Below, one piece after another: positions 27,023-35,561 of a stretch of DNA of 64,000 nt. Below the pieces are notes generated by a model. It was not told the origin of the DNA. It saw nothing but the letters and a program-made list of their open reading frames with translations, and did not search any database. This DNA comes from CAVYXF01 sp963772335. GTDB taxonomy: Bacteria; Pseudomonadota; Alphaproteobacteria; Rhizobiales; Rhodomicrobiaceae. The position numbers were made by a program, and so were the translations under genes. Where the stretch lies: contig CAVYXF010000003.1 of the NCBI GenBank assembly GCA_963772335.1, positions 310,001 to 374,000 on the forward strand, written 5' to 3'. How positions within the stretch are numbered: the first letter of the stretch is position 1; each line of letters opens with the position of its first letter.

Positions 27023-28491
27023 CAGGCTTTCCTCCCTTGCGCGCTGCCGGCCTGCGAATGATGGCGGAAGTGGAAGGACTTGATGTCGGGCCGCAGCGCG
27101 ATTTCCTTGGCCAAAGTCGCAAGCGGTGTTGCGGCCAGCGGATAGTCGGTGTTGATCGGTCCGGCGGCTTTCAGCGCGTCGTATTCCGGTTTCGCATAGT
27201 AGGCCGCCAGCAGCAGGTCGTCGTCCGAGCGGAACGGGCCGCGCTCCCGCCGGATGCGCTCGATGCCGGGAGCGAGGAGATCGCCGGGGCGTGCGGTGTT
27301 CGGCTCGGCGCCGTTCGTGAGGCGGTCGAGCACATTCGGCTCGATCGGGCCGGCGATCTCGCCGTAATAGCCGAGCACATATTTGCGCACCTCGTCGGGC
27401 ACCGTGGCGTAGCGCTCCTTGCCCATCACATTCAACACGGCCTGCGTTATCACGAACTGGGCGAACGGGCTGACGATGATCGGGTATCCGAGCTCCCGGC
27501 GGACGCGGGCGGCTTCCTCCAGAATCTCCGGCATGCGATGAGCGATGCCGAGCGGGGTGAGCTGTGATTTGAGATTGGAGATCATGCCGCCAGGCATCTG
27601 GTGCTCGTAGTGGAAGGCGTCGTGCTCCAGGATCTCCCCGGTCGGCTTGCCTTCGCGCCTGGCGATAAAGCGGAGCTTGTCGGCAACGTTGCGAACCGGC
27701 TCCAGATCGATATCCGTCGTATAGCCGCGCCGGGACAGGTTATCGACAAACTGCTCGGTTGCCGGATGCGACGCGCCATTGGCCAACGTCGATGTTGCGG
27801 TATGGACCACCTCGACGCCAAGTTCGACCGCCTGCAGCGCGACGTAAGGCGCAAGGCCCGAGAGGCAGTGCGAGTGGAGCTGCAGGGGCAGCGCGCCGCA
27901 GGCGGCCTTTGCCGCTGGCACGAGCGTCGCGGCCCGCTCGGGGGTCAGCAGCCCGCTCGGGTCTTTGATGAAGATCGCATCCGCGCCGAGCGCGACCAGC
28001 TCCCGGATCTTGCGGGCATAATAGGCATCGGTGTGCACCGGGCTGACAGTGTAGACCACGCCCGCATCGACATAGAGGCCGACCTGCTTGGCGGCCTGGA
28101 TCGGCACTGACATGTTGCGCATGTCGTTCAGCGCGTCATAGGGCGTGTGATAGCGGATGCCGTTGGCATAGATGCGCTCAGCGGTGAGCGCCACGATGTC
28201 GTCGGGAAAGAACTCGAAGGTGAACAGGCTTTGCCCGCGGGTCATGACGATCAGCGGCGTCTTCACCCATGAGGAAAGGATGCGCATCCGCTCCCACGGG
28301 TCCTCGCGCAGATAGCGGACGCAGACATCGAACACCGCCCCGCCGACCAGGTCGATCGCCTCGAAACCGGCGCGATCGAGCTGCGGGGCCAGCTCCGACA
28401 TCATTGCCGTGGTCATGCGCGTCGCCCACAGGCATTGGTGCGCATCGCGCAGGGTAACGTCGATCAGGCGGATCTTGCGCTCGCCGCTCAT
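27022..28491 (-). CDS. PYC/OadA-type carboxyltransferase subunit (pyruvate carboxylase subunit B-like)
   Basis: Carboxyltransferase TIM-barrel protein of 489 residues that transfers CO2 between biotin and a 2-oxo acid such as pyruvate. Marks: LIDVTLRDAHQCLWATRM (LRDAHQ of the PYC/OadA group), AIFIKDPSGLLTPERA, the metal-binding LHSHCLSG, and PGGMISNLKSQL in the second half. It lacks the C-terminal biotinyl domain found in OadA and PYC, so it needs the separate carrier encoded at 30.8 kb. LHSHCLSG differs from the PYC form LHTHDTSG and the OadA form LHCHATTG at the residue after the second His, which may shift substrate. Overlaps both neighbours by four bases or fewer. Confidence 0.88.
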   Translation of the reverse strand: MSGERKIRLIDVTLRDAHQCLWATRMTTAMMSELAPQLDRAGFEAIDLVGGAVFDVCVRYLREDPWERMRILSSWVKTPLIVMTRGQSLFTFEFFPDDIVALTAERIYANGIRYHTPYDALNDMRNMSVPIQAAKQVGLYVDAGVVYTVSPVHTDAYYARKIRELVALGADAIFIKDPSGLLTPERAATLVPAAKAACGALPLQLHSHCLSGLAPYVALQAVELGVEVVHTATSTLANGASHPATEQFVDNLSRRGYTTDIDLEPVRNVADKLRFIARREGKPTGEILEHDAFHYEHQMPGGMISNLKSQLTPLGIAHRMPEILEEAARVRRELGYPIIVSPFAQFVITQAVLNVMGKERYATVPDEVRKYVLGYYGEIAGPIEPNVLDRLTNGAEPNTARPGDLLAPGIERIRRERGPFRSDDDLLLAAYYAKPEYDALKAAGPINTDYPLAATPLATLAKEIALRPDIKSFHFRHHSQAGSAQGRKA

Positions 28492-29831
28492 GAGAGCATC
28501 TCCTCCTCCACCCAGCGCGTATGGGCCGAGCCGGCGACAAACTCCGGCCTCTCGATCACCTGCGCATGGAACGGCAGGGTTGTCGCCACGCCCGCCACGC
28601 GGAAGTTCGCCAGCACCGACTTTGCGCGGTTCAGCATGGCGGCGCGGCTGTCGCCGCTGATGATAAGCTTGCCGAGCAGGGAGTCGTAGAAGGGGGGCAC
28701 GACATAGTTCCGGTAGACATGGCTGTCGAGGCGGATGTCCTTACCGCTCGGCGGGCGCCACTCGCTCACCCGCCCCGGTGATGGGCTAAAGCCGGTCGCG
28801 GGGTCCTCGGCATTGATGCGGAACTCGATGGCGTGCCGCGCGCGCGAGGACTTCGGCTGAGCGAAGGAGAGCGCCTCCCCTGCCGCCACACGGAGCTGCT
28901 CGACCACGAGATCGACGCCAAAAAGCGCCTCCGTCACCGGGTGCTCCACCTGGATTCGGGTGTTCATCTCGATGAAGAACCAGCGGCCGCTGTCGAGGTC
29001 GTAGATGAACTCGATGGTGCCGGCGCCCTGATAACGCAGCGTGCGCGCCAGTGAGACGGCGGCATCAGCGATTTCGGCGCGGGTCTTGGCATCGAGAACG
29101 GGTGAGGGGGCCTCCTCGATCAATTTCTGATGGCGGCGCTGGATGGAGCAATCGCGCTCCCACAGATGCACGATGCGGCCACGGCTGTCACCGAACACCT
29201 GCACCTCGATATGGCGGACATTGGTGAAGAAGCGCTCCAGAAACAGGTCGGCCTGGCCGAAAGCGGCCTCGGCCTCGGCTGCGGCCTGCGCGAACAGAGA
29301 CGGAAATTCCTGCGCTGACCTCACGACCCGCATGCCGCGACCCCCGCCTCCGCCGACTGCCTTGAGCAGCAGCGGAAAGCCGATGCGGTCTGCCAGCTCG
29401 GCGGCGGGGCCGGCGTCGGTGAAGCCCTCGGGTGAGCCCGGCACGATCGGAACGCCATTGCGCTCCGCGCTCTCGCGGGCGGCGACCTTGTCGCCCATCA
29501 GCGCGATCACCTCCGCGCTCGGGCCGATGAAGATCAGCCCGGCCTCGGTACAGGCCGCCGCGAAGGACGCCTTTTCCGCCAGAAACCCATAGCCGGGATA
29601 GACCGCATCGCAGCCGGTACCACGGGCTGTTTCGATGATCGCTTTGGCGTCCAGATAGCTTTGCGACGACGGCGGCGGTCCGATGCAGACGCTGCGATCC
29701 GCAGCCCAGACATGGGGCGAATTGCCGTCGGCCTCCGAATAGACCGCCACGCTTTCCAGGCCGAGCTTGCGGCAGGCCCGAACGGCCCGGAGGGCGATCT
29801 CGCCGCGATTGGCAATGAGTACCCTGTGCAC
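28488..29831 (-). CDS. Biotin carboxylase subunit (AccC-like)
   Basis: ATP-dependent carboxylation of the biotin carrier. About 447 residues from a GTG start (VHRVLIANRGEIALRAVRACRKLG), with GAGGGGCGG immediately upstream; the open frame runs further left but that part overlaps the divergent regulator and is not AccC-like. ATP-grasp marks: DKVAARESAERNGVPIVPGS, KAVGGGGGRGMRVV, the HIEVQVFGD strand, ERDCSIQRRHQKLIEEAPSP and IEMNTRIQVEHPVTE with the catalytic Arg. Its stop overlaps the carboxyltransferase start (ATGA). First gene of a leftward operon of three, with the carrier protein encoded across the divergent promoter. Confidence 0.92.
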   Translation of the reverse strand: MHRVLIANRGEIALRAVRACRKLGLESVAVYSEADGNSPHVWAADRSVCIGPPPSSQSYLDAKAIIETARGTGCDAVYPGYGFLAEKASFAAACTEAGLIFIGPSAEVIALMGDKVAARESAERNGVPIVPGSPEGFTDAGPAAELADRIGFPLLLKAVGGGGGRGMRVVRSAQEFPSLFAQAAAEAEAAFGQADLFLERFFTNVRHIEVQVFGDSRGRIVHLWERDCSIQRRHQKLIEEAPSPVLDAKTRAEIADAAVSLARTLRYQGAGTIEFIYDLDSGRWFFIEMNTRIQVEHPVTEALFGVDLVVEQLRVAAGEALSFAQPKSSRARHAIEFRINAEDPATGFSPSPGRVSEWRPPSGKDIRLDSHVYRNYVVPPFYDSLLGKLIISGDSRAAMLNRAKSVLANFRVAGVATTLPFHAQVIERPEFVAGSAHTRWVEEEMLS

Positions 29832-29975
29832 CCGCCCCTCACTCAACCACCTGACTGCATCGATCTTGCTGATCAAAAAATCATGTTGCAAGATTATTTG
29901 TTTCGGATTTTGATAATTCGTATGGCGATAGGGCGAGCAGGGGTTGAACAGCGCAATGGAGGGCACGACCTCTCC
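29832..29975. promoter_or_regulatory. Divergent promoter/operator region of the IclR-carboxylase island
   Basis: A short AT-rich pocket (about 29865-29920) in otherwise GC-rich DNA lies between the biotin carboxylase and IclR starts. It holds arms CTTGC/GCAAG and, further apart, ATCAAAA/TTTTGAT, which could be an IclR-type operator serving both directions. No hexamer pair is convincing. The position is the main support. Confidence 0.4.
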
Positions 29976-30782
29976 ATGCCGCAGCTGCGCCTGCCCGGCA
30001 CGCATGAGGCGACCACCTCCGGCCTTGCCCTGAAGGCATTTGCCGTGCTGGAGACGATCGTCGCCTCGCCGCGTCCGCTCAGCGTTACTGATCTGTCGGT
30101 GCTGATGGGCATCCCCAAGCCGACAATGCACCGCATCGTCCGCCAGCTCGACGATGACGGCCTGCTGCAGCGCGAACCGCGCAGCCGCGCCCACGGGCCA
30201 GGGCCACGCCTGATCGGCTTTGCCATGAACGCGATGCGCGCCTCGATGCGTTCCGCTCCCCGGCATGCCGTGCTCGAAGCGCTCTCGGCGCGGGTCGGCG
30301 AGACCTGCAATTTCGGCATGCTGGACGGCAATGCCGTCACCTATCTCGACCGCGTCGAGGCGTTCTGGCCGTTCGGGCTGAAATTCGAGCCAGGCTCGCG
30401 GGTGCCGATCCACTGCACGTCGATGGGCAAGCTCCTGCTAAGCAGTCTGCCGAAGCGCCGCCGTGAGGAGCTAATCGGCCGCGCGCAGCTCCACCGCTAC
30501 ACCGAGAATACCATCACCGAGCTCGAGCCCTTGCGTAAGGAGCTCGATGAGATCCGCAAGCGCGGCTACTCGATCGACAATCAGGAATTCCTGGCCGGCG
30601 TCGTCTGCCTTGCCGTGCCGCTTCTGGACGAGAATGGCGCCGTCTGCGCGGCGCTTGCCGTTTCCGCCCCGCAGGCGCGCATGCCGATTGCGGCCGCGAT
30701 CGAACATCTGCCAGCACTGGAGGAGGCGGCGAAGGAACTCGCGACCCATCTGCTACCCAGCAGCCGCGGTGAAGAGAGCTGA
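29976..30782 (+). CDS. IclR-family transcriptional regulator
   Basis: Regulator of 268 residues. The winged helix is LALKAFAVLETIVASPRPLSVTDLSVLMGIPKPTMHRIVRQLDDDGLL, and the C-terminal effector domain has VPIHCTSMGKLLLSSLP (IclR signature region), then GYSIDNQEFLAGVVCLAVPLLDENG. The usual IclR effectors are small organic acids, which suits the neighbouring keto-acid genes. The start MPQLRLPGTHEATTSG has GGAGGG rather far upstream; an ATG at 29922 is the alternative. It lies between the divergent carboxylase operon and the carrier gene, 11 bases before the latter, so it probably controls both arms of the island. Confidence 0.9.
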   Translation: MPQLRLPGTHEATTSGLALKAFAVLETIVASPRPLSVTDLSVLMGIPKPTMHRIVRQLDDDGLLQREPRSRAHGPGPRLIGFAMNAMRASMRSAPRHAVLEALSARVGETCNFGMLDGNAVTYLDRVEAFWPFGLKFEPGSRVPIHCTSMGKLLLSSLPKRRREELIGRAQLHRYTENTITELEPLRKELDEIRKRGYSIDNQEFLAGVVCLAVPLLDENGAVCAALAVSAPQARMPIAAAIEHLPALEEAAKELATHLLPSSRGEES

Positions 30783-30793
30783 CGAGGCGCACC

Positions 30794-31297
30794 ATGAGCG
30801 AGATGCGGTTCGATGAGATCAGCGAAATCCTGAAGATCATCGATTCCAGCGCCTGCGAGGAATTCGTCCTCGAAACCGATAGGATCAAGCTTGTGGTGCG
30901 CCGCCGGTCGCGCGGCGCCGAGCCGGCCGCCGCCGACCTCTCATCAACGCCGCGTCAGCTCGAGCGCTCTGCTCCCCCCGCCCCGGCCCAGCAGGCCGGG
31001 TCGGTCGCAGCGCCCGTCGTGGCAAGGCCAGCGGCGGCCGAGCCGGGCCCAGCGGCGTCAGGCATCATGGTTGCCGCCCCGATGGTCGGCACGTTCTACC
31101 GCGCACCCTCGCCAGGCGCGGCACCTTTCGTGGAGACCGGAACGCGCGTCAATGAAGGCGACGCGCTGTGTCTGATTGAGGTGATGAAGCTGTTCACCAC
31201 CATCTATGCGCCCTGCAGCGGCAGGGTCGCGGATATCGGGGCGAACAACGGCGAGCTCGTGGAATATGGGCAGATGCTGTTCGTGATCGAGGCATAG
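30794..31297 (+). CDS. Biotin carboxyl carrier protein (AccB-like)
   Basis: Carrier protein of 167 residues. The N-terminal helical region (MRFDEISEILKIIDSSACEEF, then VLETDRIKLVVRR) and Pro/Ala linker are of AccB type; the C-terminal biotinyl domain has APMVGTFYRAPSPGAAPFVETG (the AccB thumb region) and the biotinylated Lys in CLIEVMKLF. So an acetyl-CoA-carboxylase-style carrier is paired by context with a pyruvate-carboxylase-style transferase, not with AccA/AccD. It follows the IclR gene by 11 bases and precedes the TRAP receptor gene by 160. Confidence 0.92.
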   Translation: MSEMRFDEISEILKIIDSSACEEFVLETDRIKLVVRRRSRGAEPAAADLSSTPRQLERSAPPAPAQQAGSVAAPVVARPAAAEPGPAASGIMVAAPMVGTFYRAPSPGAAPFVETGTRVNEGDALCLIEVMKLFTTIYAPCSGRVADIGANNGELVEYGQMLFVIEA

Positions 31298-31379
31298 CGG
31301 CTCAGCGGGCGCCCTCGGCGCCAGCGCTCGCCAGAAAGCAAAGGCAAAGCGCGATTGTCTCCGGGTGGAGCGCAATCGA

Positions 31380-31403
31380 CGCCCGGCCGATCTCGGCCGG
31401 GCG
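31380..31403. terminator. GC-rich stem-loop between carrier and TRAP receptor genes
   Basis: CGCCCGGCCGA and TCGGCCGGGCG form an 11-bp palindromic stem around TC. There is no T run after it, so it may be a rho-assisted terminator, a pause site or an mRNA-stabilising structure; it could separate the regulator/carrier transcript from the transporter transcript. Confidence 0.45.
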
Positions 31404-31460
31404 CGTGCCTATACGTCGCTAAAAGCCCCAAACAAGGGGCACTGATGGGAGGAAGAACCG

Positions 31461-32532
31461 ATGAGACGATTTCTGACAGCACCTCTTGGCGCGCTGGGCC
31501 TCATGGCCGCAGCCCTTGCCGCGCCGCCGGTTTCGGCACAGCAGGCCAACCCCATCGTCCCGATGCTGCTATGCCCGTTCGGCTGCGGCAATACCGAAGG
31601 CTACTCGATCCTCGGTAATCTGGTTGCACGCGGAAGCGACCCGATCACCCTCGCGCCTCAGGAAACGCCCGGCTACATGTACAATGTGCGCGCCATGGTC
31701 GAGGAGCGCCGCTGGGCGAATACCGTGTTCGGCACTGAGGACACCATCATCCAGCTCGCCCCGCAGGGCGGGAAGGAGGAGATCAAGGAGTTCCTGCCGG
31801 AGCCGATCAAGATCTCGTTCAAATTGCTGTTCGGCGAGGCGTTTTGGGCTCAGGGCAAGTACTTCATCACCTATGATCCGAACATCAAAACGCCTGCGGA
31901 CCTGAAGGGCAAGCGCATCGCGCTGGGGCTGCGCACCCAGAGCGATTTCGGCTTCTTCGCGCGCCTCATCCTCGAATATGGCTATGGCGTCACCGCGCAG
32001 AATTCCGACATCCGGCATGTCTCGCCGGATGCCGCCGTGCAGCAGCTGATCGACGGCGGCGCCGATGCGGCTGTCGCCGCCATCGGCACCAATCCTAGCT
32101 ACAGCGAATGGCTGGTGAGCGGGCCGCTGCGCAAGCTGGAGGCGGCCGGGCGAAAGATCAACTATATCGGGATCGACAAAGAGGCCATCGATAAGGTGAA
32201 TGCGCGCTGGAATATCGGCCTCCTGACCGCCGAGGTTCCCGCCGGCAAGATGCCCTTGCAGGACAAGCCGTTCCTGTCCGCGTTCAACCGCGGCTATATC
32301 GCGGCTCACCCCTCGCTGTCCGAGGACGCAGCCTACAACCTTGTAAAGGCGGTTGCGAAATACGGGCCGGAAAATGGCCAAGCTCAATGCGCTGTGGAAG
32401 CTGTGGGGCAAGGAGATGATGCTACACGGCCTCAGCGAGGAAAATGTCCATCCGGGCGCCAAGAAGGCCTACCAAGAGCTAGGCTGGTGGGACGAGCATA
32501 AGAAATATCCCCCGGTCGTCTTCGCCAAATGA
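31461..32532 (+). CDS. TAXI-type TRAP transporter solute-binding protein (3' frameshift as read)
   Basis: Periplasmic receptor with signal peptide MRRFLTAPLGALGLMAAALA ending PPVSAQ and a GGGAGGAAG ribosome site. TAXI-like segments are GYSILGNLVARG, TPADLKGKRIALGL and AVQQLIDGGADAAVAAIG. At the AAAA run 32371-32374 the frame needs one base fewer; then it reads MAKLNALWKLWGKEMMLHGL to a natural end KYPPVVFAK and TGA at 32530. Without the correction the protein ends in 30 unrelated residues. First gene of the TRAP pair; the fused permease follows after a stem-loop. The cargo should be the substrate of the island, probably an organic acid. Confidence 0.85.
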
Positions 32533-32550
32533 TGCGGTCGTGAGCCGAGC

Positions 32551-32575
32551 GCCCGCCGCCCTCAGCGCGGCGGGC
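32551..32575. other. Stem-loop after the TRAP receptor gene
   Basis: GCCCGCCGC and GCGGCGGGC make a 9-bp stem with loop CCTCAGC, 18 bases after the receptor stop. No T run follows. A second, weaker stem AACCCC/GGGGTT sits at about 32584-32604, right before the permease ATG, and covers its likely ribosome site. The arrangement would favour more receptor than permease. Confidence 0.6.
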
Positions 32576-32607
32576 AAGAGCGATAACCCCCAAGGATCGG
32601 GGTTCCC

Positions 32608-34600
32608 ATGACGCGACATCTTGAGCGGGTACGCATGGCGGCCAATGCCCTGTTCTGGGCATTCGGCCTCGTGCTGAGCTTCTATCTCGCGGCAGCGGCT
32701 TTCGGCTATGTTCGCAATTCGTCCGAGCACTATTCCAACTTCATCCTCGGGGTGCTCGGCCTCTCCGGTTTCTACACCATCGCCAATCTGGCCGAGAGTC
32801 GAGCTCAAAACTCCGGCGAAGTCGCCCTTGCGGTTCTGGCTACCTTTCGCCATCGCGGTGATCGGCACCGTACTCGCCATCGCCTCGGCGGGCTATGTCC
32901 GCTGGAACGCCGTGCATCTGGAGACGACGCAGCCATTCTTTGCCGCTCAGGATTTCAATGTCGGTCTGGTCCTCATCGTCTCGGTGCTGGTGCTGAACTG
33001 GTTCCATTGGGGGGCGCTGCTGACGGGCATCATTGCGCTTTCCGTCGTCTACTTCTTCTACGGCTATCTCATCCCCTACCCGCTCCTGGCCACTCCCCAA
33101 TACGACCCGGAATTCGTGATGAACTATCTGGGGCTTGGGACCAATGAGGGGCTGTTCTGGTTCGCGCGCGAGGCGGCCGACAGCATCTGGTTTCTGATTA
33201 TTTTCGCCGGCGCGCTCTTCTCGGTCGGCACGCTGCGCATGGTGATCGAGGTCGGCAAGGCGGCCGGCAACCGGGTGGCTGGCGGCGCAGCGTTTCCCGC
33301 CATCGTCGGCAGCGGCATCATTGCCGCTATCATGGGCACCGCAGTCTCCAATGTGGTGCTGACGGGGCGCTTCACCATCCCGATGATGAAGGGCAAGGGC
33401 TACAGCGCGCCGATGGCCGGCGCCATCGAGGCGACCGCCGGTACCGCCGGGCAGATCATGCCGCCGATCCTCGGCCTTGCCGCCTTCATGATCGCGGCGC
33501 TCCTCAACCGGCCCTATGTCGAGATCGCCATGGCGGCGCTGATCCCGGGGCTGCTCTACATGACGGGCGTCACCTCGGGCGTCGTCACTTATGCGCGCCG
33601 TCACAAGCTGCCCAGACTCTGCGAACCCGTTGACACGCGCCTTCTCCTGCGCCTTGCGCCGACGTTTCTGATCTCGTTCAGCGCGGTGATGTATCTGCTG
33701 CTGAGCTACTACACCCCCTCCTATGCCGGGCTGATCGGCACCGGCATCGCGCTCGCTCTGGGGCTGCTGCAGGGCCCCTATCGCCCGCGCTGGCCCGAGG
33801 TGGTAAGCGCGTTCAAGGATGCGCTGGCGATGGCGGGCGTCCTATCGCTGCTGCTCATCGCCATCGGGCCGCTGGGCCAAGTGTTCTTGACGACGAACCT
33901 CTCCAACCGGCTCGGCACCATTCTCATCCTCATTCTGCCGAATTCGGAGCTCTTGCTGCTGATCGGGGCCGCTTGCCTGGCGCTGATCCTCGGAATGGGG
34001 CTGCCCACGCCCGTTGCCTACATCGTCGTGGCCCTCGCGCTGGTTCCGTTTCTTCAGCAGCTCGGCGTCGACGCGCTGATGGCGCATTTCTTCGTGTTCT
34101 ATTTCGCCTGCTACTCGGCGCTGACGCCTCCAGTCGCCGTCGCAGCTCTGGCGGCTGCAAAGATCGCGGAGGCAGGCTTCCTGGATACCGCGAAGGATGC
34201 GATGAAGCTGATGCTGACGACCTTCGTGATCCCGTTCGCGTTCGTCTACTACCCCTCGCTGATGGGCTTCCCCCATCTCGAATGGGGCGTTCTGGTCCCG
34301 GTCATCACCTGCCTGCTGCTGCAATGGACCGTGTCGGCCGCCTGCTACGGCAATTTCCGGCGCGATCTCAGCGCGGTCGAGCGGACGCTGTTCGCCGCCG
34401 TGTCGGTCGCTGGATACGCCGCGCTCACCGACAGGGGCATCTACTCCAACCTCTTGTTCGGCGGAATGCTGGTCCTGCTCGCGGCCTACGTGCTGATGAC
34501 GGATGCCAAGACCACCGATCGGCCGCAGCAAACGCAGCGCAGCATGGCTCCGCAGCAGCCCCGCCCGGCCGACGCGCGCGCCGGCAGCCATTTCGAGTGA
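32608..34600 (+). CDS. TRAP transporter fused 4TM/12TM permease (frameshifted as read)
   Basis: Membrane component of a TAXI-TRAP system, fusing the small (DctQ-like) and large (DctM-like) subunits. The first 63 residues (MTRHLERVRMAANALFWAFG, then YTIANLAE) are in one frame and the rest in another; the break lies at about 32795-32798 in GCCGAGAGTC, where removing one base joins LAE to VELKTPAKSPLRFWL. The large part shows the DctM-like GTAVSNVVLTGRFTIPMMKGKGYSAPMAGAIEATAGTAGQIMPP and LGMGLPTPVAYI segments. About 660 residues in all, a usual size for fused TAXI permeases. The following BKACE gene begins 34 bases after its stop. Confidence 0.88.
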
Positions 34601-34634
34601 CAAGCAGCTCAATCAACCAAGGAGAGTCGCCATC

Positions 34635-35561
34635 ATGAAGCCGAATATGGGCGATGCGGGCAAAGTGGTCATCACCGTGGCAACCACGGGCGGACTACAC
34701 GGCAAGGAGTCCAACCCCGCCCTCCCCGAGCAGCCGAAGGAGATCATCCAGAACTTCCACGACTGCTTTAACGCAGGCGCCACCGTCGCTCATATGCATG
34801 TGCGCGATCCCCGCGGTGTCACCACGGCCGATCTCAGCGTCTATTCGGAGGTGATCGACGGGGTGATGGACCGCTGCGCCGGCATGATCACGCAGGTCGG
34901 CAACGGCATCGGCGTGCGCTACGAGACGCCAGGCGCGGAAGGCGTGCCGTTCTCCCTCGAAGAGCGCATGAACCTCCTCGGCATCCAGCCTCAGCCCGAT
35001 CAGCTCACCCTCAATCTCGGCACCTTTCATTTCGAGCACAAGAACACCGAATTCCTGTTCCCCAATTCCAAGCGCTGGAACGCCGAGTTCGTCGAGGGCT
35101 GCAAGAAGCGGGGCATCCGCAACGAGCTGGAAGTCTACGATCTCAGCCACATCCAGAATGCGCTCGATCTGATGGAGCGCGGCGTGCTCGAGCCGCCTCT
35201 GCACTTCAGCTTCGTGATGGGTATCAAGGGCGGCATTCCGCCGACTCCGGCCAATCTGCTGGCCATGCTCGACGCCATCCCCGAAGGGTCGTCCTGGCAG
35301 ATCGTCAGCATCGGCAAATACCAGCTTCCGCTCAGCACCATGGCGCTGGCGATGGGGGGCAATATCCGCGTGGGGATGGAGGACAATGTCTATTTCAGCC
35401 AGGGCGTGCTGGCGGTGAGCAATGTGCAGCTGGTCGAGCGTGCCGTTCGGATCGTGCACGAGCTTGGCCGCGAAGTGGCAACGCCCGAGGAAGCGCGCGC
35501 GCTGATGCATCTGCCGCCGACGCCCCAGCGCCGTCCCGGACAGCAGCAGAGCGCTTCATGA
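34635..35561 (+). CDS. BKACE family protein (beta-keto acid cleavage enzyme, DUF849)
   Basis: Intact 308-residue BKACE. The start MKPNMGDAGKVVITVATTGG follows AAGGAGAG. The metal site is formed by the histidines of VAHMHVRDPRG and the Glu in NIRVGMEDNVYFS near residue 250; family segments LNLGTFHF and SFVMGIKGGIPPTPANLL are present. Activity: beta-keto acid plus acetyl-CoA to acetoacetate and a CoA ester. The variable substrate pocket cannot be decoded by eye. Its stop overlaps the SDR start by four bases (ATGA), so the dehydrogenase that could make the keto acid is translationally coupled to the cleaving enzyme. Confidence 0.92.
   Translation: MKPNMGDAGKVVITVATTGGLHGKESNPALPEQPKEIIQNFHDCFNAGATVAHMHVRDPRGVTTADLSVYSEVIDGVMDRCAGMITQVGNGIGVRYETPGAEGVPFSLEERMNLLGIQPQPDQLTLNLGTFHFEHKNTEFLFPNSKRWNAEFVEGCKKRGIRNELEVYDLSHIQNALDLMERGVLEPPLHFSFVMGIKGGIPPTPANLLAMLDAIPEGSSWQIVSIGKYQLPLSTMALAMGGNIRVGMEDNVYFSQGVLAVSNVQLVERAVRIVHELGREVATPEEARALMHLPPTPQRRPGQQQSAS

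Noticed and set aside
28488..30413. A 641-residue biotin carboxylase with a long N-terminal domain
   Set aside because: The extra N-terminal part is the reverse reading of the IclR gene and lacks a domain; a GTG with a good ribosome site gives a standard-length protein.
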